64,000 nucleotides of DNA, taken from Ligula intestinalis. Lineage: Eukaryota > Platyhelminthes > Cestoda > Diphyllobothriidea > Diphyllobothriidae. Under the pieces are notes generated by a model. The model did not search any database and was not told where the DNA came from. It worked only from the letters and a program-made list of their open reading frames with translations. A program made the position numbers and the translations under genes. The stretch is from contig JAYGXS010000004.1 in assembly GCA_036362985.1 (NCBI GenBank), positions 17,933,721-17,997,720 on the forward strand. The letters run 5' to 3'. The stretch's first letter is position 1. Every line of letters begins with the position of its first letter. This document shows, one piece after another, positions 44,232 to 54,514 of the stretch.

Positions 44232-44503
44232 TCAGAAACAGAAAAAGCGACTACTGGAACAAGTGTTTTATTGTCTTGACGTTTTGGATTTCCGAGGGAA
44301 TCCTTAATCATAAACGATGATAACATAGTCATAATCATGCTCATATGGGGTGGAGACATGCACATGTATGGATGCATGTCTTCACCCCATCTGAGCATGA
44401 TTATGAATATGTCATCATTGCCTACGATTAAGGATTCCCTAGAGGATCCGAAACGTCAGGCAAATAAAACTCTTGTTCCAGTGATCGTATTTTCTTCTTA
44501 CGA
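44232..44503. repeat. palindrome P2: two inverted family A' ends, about 131-nt arms
   Basis: Arms 44232-44362 and 44373-44503 around a 10-nt loop, roughly 85 percent complementary. The right arm carries GGATCCGAAACGTCAGGC and AATAAAACTC. The box reads ACGATTA, again lacking C3 and G8. The inner sequence (CACCCCAT, GAGCATGATTAT) is longer than in P1, so P2 is not a duplicate of P1. Confidence 0.8.
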
Positions 44504-45138
44504 AACTGTATTGGTTTTATATTAGGTCACTATTGTTCATTAACAAATTCAACAGATATCCAAACGATATTAATTTTTTCTATTTTTTCTTAATCTATAT
44601 ATTTAAGTCTTACTGTTTTTCGCTGTTCGTCCTTCTTTCGCATAATCAGCAACAGAAAATGTCAATTTTTATGTATGGGTCATTTGCTTATGTATACAAA
44701 TACGAAGTTGGTCATTGAAACCTATCAAAAGATCAAACCTAGATTTGCAGGCATAATCGGCGTATCCTTTGCTGTTTAAGTATTAGTTAATATTAACCAA
44801 CGTATGCTCACAACTTAAGACTCAATTGTTTCTATCAGACAAGTGGTTAGCCACCTTACCTAGGTCAGTTATAGAAAGCATCTTATGTTTTTGCAAAAAA
44901 CTTTGTATGACGTGCATGTCGAATTTGAAATTAACCTGCCTTTACAAATCAAGCCATAGCTTTTTAAAAAGACGTTGCGCTAGCATGGAAAAAATAAGTG
45001 CTTCTAAGTTACTAAAGCAGTTCTTTGACTCCATTGTCGTTTTGATGAAGGTATTACCTCAGAAATTACCAGCGTATGTCAAACAGCATTTCTGATCCCC
45101 ATTCTAATTTACCTTTTCTAGTTGAACTTGTTTCAACT

Positions 45139-45366
45139 ATGCCCGAGAAATCGGACGCTGAACACATCAACGCTGGCCCGCACTCCAGCCGAAGGTCTTT
45201 CAAGAAGACCATGAAGGGCACCTTCCGACTGTTTAAACAGGAGTCTTTCAAATCCAACAATGTAAAACTGCGAATACCATCCTTCAGGGTGTGGCCGCGC
45301 GGAGCAAAAGAACTTTCCTCTGAGGTTAAAGGGCCTTCGGACTCCGCTAAACTTTTGGAAGAAATC
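45139..45366 (+). CDS. putative first coding exon of an unidentified gene
   Basis: Seventy-six codons from ATG 45139, hydrophilic and basic (pieces RRSFKKTMKGTFRLFKQ, FRVWPRGAKELSSEVKG), ending in SAKLLEEI directly before a donor-like GTACGT. The frame is also open upstream to an acceptor-like TTTTCTAG ending at 45121, so the exon may start at 45122 instead. GC content and codon use look coding, unlike the neighbourhood. I do not recognise the family. Other exons may lie outside the window or be too short to see. Confidence 0.45.
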
Positions 45367-45455
45367 GTACGTTTTTAATTAATCATCCATCCTCATACAA
45401 CGTCTTTGAGCTGTATATTGTTTTTGATGTCTCATTCTGCTTTTTCATGCAGTAG

Positions 45456-45509
45456 TCGGACAAGCTGATCAAACGACTAAATGTGCATTTTGAGACTTTA
45501 CAAATACAG
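45456..45509 (+). CDS. possible second short exon of the same unidentified gene
   Basis: After an 89-nt putative intron (GTACGT to CATGCAGTAG) 18 codons read SDKLIKRLNVHFETLQIQ, in phase with the preceding exon and continuing its helical LLEEI ending, before a weak donor GTGTTG. Inference only. Confidence 0.25.
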
Positions 45510-47250
45510 GTGTTGCACTGTACAGCCAAATTCCTTTGTTGCCCTCAGAATATTTTCGATAAAGTCATATGAAATAAGCAAACGTGTTTAAACTGCACAA
45601 CCGAGGTTTTGCAATTTTTAACAACCCAAAAAATGCCAGCACAAGAACAATTGCATCAATTAATTATTTGTGAACACACAGTGATTTTACTCCTCATGTC
45701 AAAACCTGAACGATTACGACACTGAGTTTCTTCCCTCGTCTGCCTAGTTTTGCAAAACAAATAGTTTATATCCCTTACCCTATTTTACGCAATCGATCAT
45801 GGATAGCCAGTTTCTTAATATAACCTATATCAGTTTGTCGGAATGGATGCAGAGAGCCAGGCGCTTGGTTTATGGTAACAGAACGCATTTGTTTTTTGCT
45901 AGTCATTCAAACTTTTATGCATACATAGACAGGCGGGTTTTGACTAAACGTAAGAAGTCTTGCTGCAACAAAGCCCTCTTTTTGTACACAATCCGTGTTA
46001 AACCAAGTGTTTACTGTTACTTAGTAAAATACACTTTTTACACTTACCATACAGCTAAACGCCGAATAAATAGGCGGAACGCCTGCATCATATATCCTGA
46101 TTCGTAAAAAGGATCGACTTTACATTTTTGGATTCTTAAACTAACATTGACAAGCATTGTGCTACCTCGTTTTGCTAGTGACCGTCTGGTAAATACAAAA
46201 CGTCTATGCTTTTGTTCTATTCACAACTTTTAAAAAGGGTCTCCTTTGTATTTATTCGCAAAAATGCTTAACTAATTCGGTCACTTTCAATGCTTGATGC
46301 TCTTCGATGTCCTCTTTGATTTTTGATCTTTTGAATCCGGGATAACAGGACTCACATTTGCTCGGGAAACTAGAAAGTAGCAACACTCAACGTATAGTCA
46401 TAATTAAAGGGATGAAAAGGCCAAACGAGATCTAATATTGCTGTTTCCTTTTTTAGCAGGAAACAATTTCATTTCCTCCTATGTACTTGGTCGGCTTTAG
46501 TGAATACGCATTCATTAGCGTATGATAAACTGCCGACGCAACCTAATGTCGAAGGGAGATGTTGCAACTTCATAAGTTATTCATTGAAATACGTTGAATA
46601 AATTACCCTCTTCCCCACGGCCGAACCCAATTACGCGGACTTTCATTAGTACGGCATACTTTGAGTTCAAACGTTGTCTCTTTGATCTGGTTTAGGAAAT
46701 GCGCCTTTAAGCTATGCTCGCAATACTTACAGAAGGGGTAATATTTTGTTCGCTCCTCGGTTTTAAAAATTTAGCTGACTTTCTGCTTCACTTCATTCGA
46801 GTTTATTTCTTATCCAACGTGGAAAAGATTTCATCTATACATCGCCCAAAATATGCATGTAATAATGATGTATTCGTATTTTTTTACGTAGACGTGTTTG
46901 TCGCAGTGAAGGAAGAGGACATTCAATTAGTAATTCCATAAATTTTAAATTATAATGCAGGCAGGCTGGCAATCAAAATGCTGTTTTTCTCCTAAACCCC
47001 AGTTTAAAACATTCACGACCGTTACGTTAAACTAACACGTGGCTTCATGATCTGACTTGCATCTTCAGTGAATATTTGCGGATAAAGATGTTCTGCTTTA
47101 CAATTTTATTGTGTCTCAGTTAAATTGCAAGTATTTTATAACCATCAGAAGCCAGTCATTTACGTATGAGGAATTCTTATTTTGTGCGTAATAGTGTGTG
47201 TCGCTGAGTCGCAGTGAAGGAAGGGCACATTCTAATACTAATTCCATATC
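45510..47250. other. AT-rich intergenic or intron, nothing recognised
   Basis: If the unidentified gene at 45139 is real this may be intron. Frames at 45799-46107 and 46714-46941 have no domain similarity. Confidence 0.4.
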
Positions 47251-47254
47251 TGAT

Positions 47255-47700
47255 CATGTCTCTGATGACGTAGGCGTGGACCGAAATACATTTAAAATTT
47301 CGGTCTACGCCTATAGACCTTAGATATACTCATGTATACTGCGAACAGAAATTAATTTCTCAGGGGATTGAAAAGCTGAATTTTCAAAGCCGCTATATCA
47401 AATGGAAAGCAGACACGGAAAGCTTGGGACCAACTGATGAGTCGGACCCTTCGCAGCTGTGTCAAGCAACGGCAGAATGCCGACGAAACACGTGTCTGGG
47501 CCATGTGAATAGTACCCAGGCTGTCAGTATGGTAGGTTACAAAATCAATAGATACTACTAAAGTCTGTCTTTTGGCAGCAAGTGCAAATTTCGCAGTGGC
47601 TGACGGATTTCAGCCCAAATAATCATTAAAATTTTCGGTCTACACCTACAGAGCTTTGATATACTGAAGTATACCTCGAACAGAAATGAATTTCGGTCTT
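47255..47700 (+). repeat. satellite-like repeat pair, period 333 nt, holding a hammerhead
   Basis: 47290-47360 and 47623-47695 are direct repeats (shared pieces TTTCGGTCTAC, GATATACT and CGAACAGAAAT). The spacer carries a complete hammerhead core. The second unit is cut off at about 47700. Next to the left copy is a strong hairpin (47270-47288 with 47297-47315). The arrangement recalls the SM-alpha satellites of schistosomes, which carry hammerheads in repeats of a few hundred bases; homology to them is inference. Confidence 0.6.
47428..47502 (+). ncRNA. hammerhead ribozyme, canonical core (family H)
   Basis: Box CTGATGA (47434-47440), helix II GTCGG with CCGAC (47441-47445 and 47480-47484, five perfect pairs with the canonical G-C next to the box) closing a 34-nt loop, GAAA (47485-47488), CACGTG, T, C, with the predicted cut after C47496. 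Helix III is the palindrome ACACGTGT. Helix I is weak (A-T, mismatch, CC with GG). It is the most canonical hammerhead of the window; the architecture GAAA + palindrome + UC matches the schistosome type. Confidence 0.75.
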
Positions 47701-47804
47701 TGAGTCTTATTTGAATCTTTGAATCTTATTCCGTTGAGTCTTATTCAGTCCCTTCCGCGTCCTGATATATCATTAAAAATTATTTCAAGTTTTTCGCCTG
47801 GGCA

Positions 47805-47980
47805 TGACTGACCGATTATGACAAATGAGCCAGAAACGGCCATTCCAGTCTCCCAGTTCTTTGTCGGCAAGGCTATCTGCCTAAACTACTAGTTACTATG
47901 TGGCAGCTGGCAGGGCTGGAGAGTTAAATCCCGAAGCACAGCAGGACGAGTCAGTTTCATTGGCGATCAGTGAAAGTTCT
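47805..47980 (+). mobile_element. SINE copy S5, headless, hammerhead box lost
   Basis: GACTGA, a damaged box region, GAGCCAGAAACGGCCATT and CCAGTC (47816-47850), then CTTTGTCGGCAAGGCTATC and a 3' part with CACAGCAGGACGAGTCAG, shared with copy S7. GAAA is intact but CTGATGA is destroyed. Confidence 0.6.
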
Positions 47981-47984
47981 TCGA

Positions 47985-50900
47985 CAAAGTTATTATTTTC
48001 TAGAGGCCTGGTTGAAATTGGCGGTTATATGGGTGGATCAAGGTGGTTTTTGAATGGTATTTGCCTTTCCTACTACTTAATGTCTCCGCTTAACTCTCTT
48101 TTTGACTTAGGATTGTTTACCATGTGGACACCTGCATTTTACAGCAATCAACGATGTTTTAATCAGCGATTTTTTCAACAGAGGGTCTTACGCTATGGTT
48201 TTTCTGCCTTGGTGTATTACTGCGAGGACAGTCTTGAAGTTTATTTAAGCAAAAAGCATCCAATAGTGAGCCCTTGAGTTCTGTTAGCTGCTCCTCTATG
48301 TTATTCATCGCGCACGAATGCCATTGGCTGTGCATTAACTCTGCTTCTTGATTGAGTATACTCTATTATTAGTTCTCCAAAAGTGACTGTCGCAGTATTT
48401 TTTTGGTTACGACGTTATCCCAGTATTTTCTACTTATCCTCAGCCGATATGTAGTCAACTTCAAACTGTGCTCGACTACTTCCAAAATTCAAATAAGGGA
48501 GCATGCTACATTGTTTAATTCTCGCACGATCTTTCTATCATCTGAATTTCTCAAAGATGTTAAACGAACCCATTTTATCTGCTGTCCTAGAAGTTCTAAT
48601 CTTTTGTCCGTCAAATTAACAAATCCGTCTTCTATTATAACAGAAGCGAATTTTCTCTGTTGGCTAAATTATTCAACGCCAAACGATAACAGTTTAAGCT
48701 CGTCCTACTAAGCTGGAATATCCTTATTGGTTATCCAACAACAACACTTTTGAACGAGTAGCCACACCGGCAGCATGGGTACTAGCCTATAGCAAATACA
48801 AGTGTTTTGTTGATTTTCTGCCGTAAGATGACAAAGTTGCGAACGGTTTGCCTATGTAGCAAGCTCAACTGATTTACTCGAAGGTTTGACGATTTTTCAA
48901 AAACTGAAACCAACACTTCTTCCTACACCTCCTGCTATGGACCCTCTGACCTTCATCCTGGGAGCCTTTTTGACATTTCTAAGGGTACCTTGTATTTTGG
49001 GTATTTGCTGCTCTTTTCCGGTAACTTCTCATCCTCTTTACTAGCCGTGCTGTCCGTAGGAAAAGAGAAGAGTCTTTATTGTACGACTTTAAAGCTAAAA
49101 ACTGATAGCCAAAATATCCTCAAACTATCACCACCATCCGCGTTACGTTTGCTTTTATTTTCATTTCGCTGCTGAATCTACCCTAAGCCTCAACCTACTC
49201 ACTTAAGGAGCTAACTCCCCTCGAAGTTTCAAGGCTAAGATTTAAAGTTTGAAGACCGTTTGCTGCTGCCATTCCGATATCTTTAGCAAAACTGCAATAT
49301 ATGGCTTGTCCGCATTAATTGCTTTTAATTACACTTTCTAATCTTCGTGAAAAATGTGATGGATGATCAAAAGAACGTTTATGGAAGATTATTTGGAGAA
49401 CGTAGAAGGAGCAAACATTAAGTCAAGGAGATCGACTAATTCTGACTTCTAGCACCGCCAATATCTTGAAACTTCGATAAGCAGAAATTTTTTTATATTT
49501 AATGTTCACGATATAGAGAACTTGGAAGCAGGTTTCATTTATCAATCTTGGTTGCACCAAGAAATACTAATCATTTGCGCAAGTCGAAGAACTTCGCAGC
49601 TGGTGACATAAAGACAGACAGTAAGTAGCCCGGAAGTGTAAGTGAAAGTTGTCTTTCCTTGCTTTTATCGGCCCCATTTCCCCGGACAGCATACTAAGTT
49701 TCTAAAGGAATCAGCCAAATAAAAAAAAATTGTTGATTATTTTGCGCTTTTTAGCACATGCAGGCTTATACCGTCAGAGCCAGTAACAGCAACAGAAAAA
49801 ATATACCTGTAGAAAGTAACAGCCTATCAACCATCAATGATGCAAGTCTGAAGGTGACTGTGTAGGACTCTGTATGCCCGCGCCAGATCAATACACCACT
49901 TAAGTTCCCACACAAAGCCCAGGCTTCAATCACTTCTCGATGGGGGCTACTTCAGGCCTGGGGGGATAATATTGAGAGCTGCGATATTCGTAGGTGTGGC
50001 AAACCACATGCAATATTTCGTCGCCGTGTCACACAACGAGTTTACGTTAATGGATGCGCGATCTGAGCATGCGTTCAGTTTGACCCATGTAGTCGAAACG
50101 ACAGTTTAGGCCTAGACTACGGTACACTACTCAAGATTGTTTTTTCGGTTTTAGTTGGTCTGGCATTTTACTTACCATGCTGCCCATGGTAACTCTGGAT
50201 CAGTGTTAAATTTCACTACCTAGTCCCAAAACAATGGTTTCCGCTAAAGTAAAAGGCTCCTAACGAAAAAAGTTTTTATGGGTACTTAACAGTGTGCTCA
50301 ACCTGGCACAACTAGCAAGCCAAATAACTGCACTCCTTCCTCTTTTTCGCGGTTGTCACCTCAACAATGACAAAGGCTGATCTTTCACTCACGACAGAAA
50401 GTCTTTCTTAAGGCGCCAACCCGTAACCATGGTACGGGCGTGGGGATGGGTTTTGGGTAAAGAGATTTGTTCCGAATAATGAAACTGGACCTCCTTGTTC
50501 GCTTGTCGAGTTTTTTTCTATTGTTAGCGTTTACCGCAATTCAGTTAGTGAGTTTTCATCAGGATTTTCAAGTTTTAGATGAGCTCGTCTAGTTCAGATA
50601 GATAATGTTTAGTAAGTTTGTGGTCCTGCTTTTCCAGCTCGTCTCAGAACGAAAGCGAAGAATTCCTGAGTCCGGTGAGCTTGCCAAATATCCGAAATGC
50701 TACGCATGTCGGAGATATATCGGTTTTCGTCTATTTATGCACGCAAAAAAAGTAACAGGACTGTGCCATAGCCGAAATTCGTGAGAGGGAATACGTGTGC
50801 GTGCTTTCGACAGGTGAATACAGAATCGACGGGTGCTTTTTTCACATGGATAGCAACGCAACATAAGCACTAGTTGAAAACTGCTAGCAGAAAACTGAAT

Positions 50901-51380
50901 TTGGAACAAGCCAGGCAATATGGCCATCAATTATCCAAACGTAGCACTTTGAAGCTGGAGTGCAGTGGAGATTATACATTGCGCAAATTAGTATGGAACA
51001 AAGCGGTACATGTATCCTTTCCCGGCTAAGTTCCAAAGCAAGGAAAGTGAATTAATAATTGATTGCAAACAACTTTGTTTTGGAATTGCTGCTCTACTTG
51101 GATCCTGGCTTCGAGCTCAATCCGAACTCTCTTGATGCCTACCCAGTGCGCTCTATGCTCACAATAATAAACAATGATGAAGGTTCGTTTTACATAAGTT
51201 TAGTAATCAAGTTGTTTTTCATTCAGAGGGTCTTAAAACTTGGAAATAACCATAAAAACGTTGCTTGTGGTGTGAATATTGCATAAAATTGTGACGGTGA
51301 ATATATACTGAACGTTTTCTTGGTTCACCGTATGCGTGTTTCTCATTATCAGATACGCGTATACCGATCTGATAGAGGAC
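47985..51380. other. intergenic, nothing recognised
   Basis: The frame 47900-48277 starts in SINE S5 and runs on without any domain, so it is rejected as a gene. The remainder is AT-rich with short chance frames. Confidence 0.5.
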
Positions 51381-51394
51381 CCACTCGTCCGTCT

Positions 51395-51535
51395 ATGTTG
51401 CCATTAGAGCTCGCACTCGAATCTTCACCACGGGGTGGCTAGGATATAGGCAGCAGGACATTCCCGACAAAGACATGAAACACTGCAATGGCCATTACTG
51501 GCTTATTTGCCATTATCCGCTGAAACGATCATTAT
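51395..51535 (-). mobile_element. SINE copy S6, decayed
   Basis: Minus strand: CAAATAAGCCAGTAATGGCCATTGCAGT (in pieces AAATAAGCC, ATGGCCATTGCAGT), then CTTTGTCGGGAATG. The box reads CGGATAA and GAAA reads GTAA, so the ribozyme is dead. No tRNA head is seen. Confidence 0.5.
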
Positions 51536-51539
51536 TGCT

Positions 51540-54025
51540 GGAATAAATCAACTTACCAATGCTAGAACGAAGGGTCAAGCCGAAACAATAGCCATTGTGC
51601 GGACTTGAAGCGCACTTTCCAGACCTTTGTCACGTCTTTTTAAAAATCGTAAGCAATAAAAACTGCCTACTGAGAGAGGCACGGGTGGAAGTACATGGGT
51701 TATGCGTGACGAAAAGTATTTTTTGTAAAATTATAATTTGAAATTACAGATGAAAAAGTAACCAATGATTTCGGCAGTAGATTCGTAATATGAGAATATG
51801 CCTGCAACTTTCTTCCTTTAGCAGAATAGCTCTTTATATGTTATTTATTACGAATGCCCAGCAAAGTTGTAATATTTACTATCGATTCGGACGCAATCGA
51901 CTTAACTTTAGGTATTGGTAATGCATTTCTGCTAGTGCATATGTATGTTAGGAAGCTATGAAATTATTGTGGAGAAAGAAATGCTATTACGTAAAGGTCC
52001 GACACTGGTACTGCAAGTACTATTCAGATTATGGGCTGTATACAAAAACTGTGCCACACAAAAAATTCCACAGTTGAACGATGTCCCTACCAGTGGGAGT
52101 GACATTTTCCATTCCTTCTGGATCGGCTGTGCTCTTTTGATTTTGTCTTTGATGATTTGTTAGGTGACATCAAAGAAAGGTAGCCTGATTGGTGCATGCC
52201 TTACATAAGTGCATTGCTCCTATGCATTCATGGCCTCCTCTAATTGGACAGACACCAATAGTCCGAGTGTTCGCACACTCGACAGACTTTAGCCGCTGAA
52301 TGGTCAATTTACTGCGTAAAGTCTTCGACTTGTTTGCGAGTGCTGGGCCATTCAAGTTGCGCACTGTAAATTAGCTCGAGACTAACCATTTTCGAAGACT
52401 GCTACTCAGACCTGTTCCTAATCTAGACTCAGACGGTAACAAGTTTTTCGATGCACTTAAATCCACCAATAACGCAGATAAGCTAAGCTAGCCTCACTTG
52501 TTGAAATGGTTTTCTTTTTTGAAATGTCCTGGTCGGAGGTCTAGTGGATGTCCCATATGCCCTACATTGGGCTTTTATGAATGCTGAGATTTGTCAGATG
52601 AATTGTAGATTGTCACAGGATAGGAATTGATTCCCTATGGTTACCCATGCAAGCGATCAACGACAGATCAGAGATGTCTTTCGGGCGCGAAGTATATATT
52701 CTGTGGCCTAGAAGGAATCCTTCCTCTCATACGTGCTTTCTTTTTTGTAATGTGAATTGTTTGACCAAAATTAAGCTTTCTAATCTGGGTTCCAGCGACT
52801 TCTATATAAGTAGTTAAAAACGTCATTGTGAACGTGATTTCCATAATGGGCCTGTTTTGAAAAAAGGTTTCAATGTTGCCTGTGGCCATCATTAACTACT
52901 TATCAGACTATAGCTAAGACAGTTGACACATAGTACAGAAGTCTTAAATTTGCATTAACTTAGAGTGTGCGATGCCCATGTAGACATAAATCTTATGGTG
53001 AAGACAACCCTCAGTATTCGGGCTGAAACTTTAATGCTTAGTATCTCACAGCAGGACACATAATTTTCATGCATAAAAAGGAATTCCTAGGAGAAGTTTT
53101 CATTTGAGAATGGCTTTTGATAGAATGCTGGTTCGATTAATGACTAGTTCTTTTATCAAAGGAGTTTATCATTGTTTGTTCCACGATTTTTTAAAGCCCA
53201 TTTGCCTTGAAAAGTGAGCTGTGGCGTATTTTGTCCGTAAACTACGACGTCTTGCAAATTAATTTGCGCTTAACTCTTAAATATCAAGATAAGCTGCAAA
53301 TATCTTTTGTAGAGCGTTTGCCGTTTCTTGTGGGTCGTAGCATAGACTGTTATCAGTATGTCAGTATAACTACCTGGGTTGTTTGTTGTCGTACCTCCAT
53401 GTACATTCTACCATATGCCGAGTAAATCGTTCTAATATGACGTGAATACTTCAAATAAACATTCTATGCCAGCAGATTTGAAGGAAACATTTTTGGGAAG
53501 CAGCTTTCCTGCAAGAAATGTTGGCGCATCTCTGAGATGGAAACTTATTTGACTGCTTATTTGCTTTCGATCAACATCCTCACGAAAGAATCCTCTAGGT
53601 TATGCATCCGCGTACTAAGCAGAAAGCCTTACTTTTTCGACAATCAACTACATTTTGACTTTTGCTAAGTTCCATTGTGCCTTACTGGCTCCTAGATGCT
53701 GTGCTACGATTAACTCGCTGTTAACCTGCTCACGTTAAAAAGAGGCATTTAGCATTGTCTCAGTGCTACACTAGGTCAGAAAAATTAACCTCCTACAACT
53801 GCTATAAAAGTCTACACCAGTAGCTACAATATACCTCCGCATGCAATTAGTAGAGAAGCATTAAGTCTTAACTGATGCGCAGTTTGTCCGCCGTCTAAGA
53901 AAATAAATGGCCATTAGAAGAACACGTACACATGCAGTGTCACTAAACTGCAACTTAAAGCAGGAAGTGTTAACCGTTCTTTTAAACGAATCAGTCCGCT
54001 CACGATTCGCTAGAGTTAATTAGCA
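51540..54025. other. AT-rich intergenic, nothing recognised
   Basis: Short frames only (up to 74 codons), with no repeat match inside the window. Confidence 0.5.
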
Positions 54026-54027
54026 AA

Positions 54028-54512
54028 CCCTTGGAGACCTCTTTTGTTATTCATGGGCCCATAAGCGAAGAAGAAAGCAGAGCTGTGATGTATTGGAATG
54101 CGTCCAGCGTCGGAGGCTTGGCATGGTCCAGCCTGACCATGGCCCCTGACCTAAAACGGTTAGACAGCGAGCTCATAGCTCAATGGTTAGGGCATTTAAC
54201 TCTGATCAGAAAGAGCACAACTTGGGTTTGGGTATGACTGGCTGATGACGAAAAATGGCCACTGCAGTCTCGCCTGTTTTTGCTGGCAAAAATTTCCGCC
54301 TATACTACCATCTGTTAGGGCCTCTGGCGAGACCAAAGGTACAGCGGGACAGGTGAGTCCCGTTAACGGTCAGGTGATCATTCATCACCGAGTGCCCTTG
54401 AAGACCTCTTTTGCTATCCAGTAGCTCATGAACGGGAAAGAAAACAGATGTGTGATGGATTGGAATGCTTTCAGCGTCAGAAGCTAGGCATGCTCCAGCT
54501 TAACCATGGCAG
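54028..54512 (+). mobile_element. SINE copy S7 between gapless 118-nt direct repeats
   Basis: 54028-54145 and 54395-54512 align without gaps at a constant offset of 367 nt (pieces GACCTCTTTTG, TATTGGAATGC-like, ACCATGGC). Between them lies a SINE (54160-54385): A-box-like TAGCTCAATGG at 54178, hammerhead box CTGATGA (54242-54248), then C directly followed by GAAAAATGGCCACTGCAGTC in pieces, so helix II has been deleted as a block. The 3' part CAGCGGGACAGGTGAGTC is shared with copy S5. The long flanks cannot be a target-site duplication. Confidence 0.65.
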
Positions 54513-54514
54513 AT

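Noticed and set aside
47900..48277. 125-codon frame as a gene
   Set aside because: Its start lies in the 3' part of SINE copy S5 and the rest has no similarity to anything recognised.
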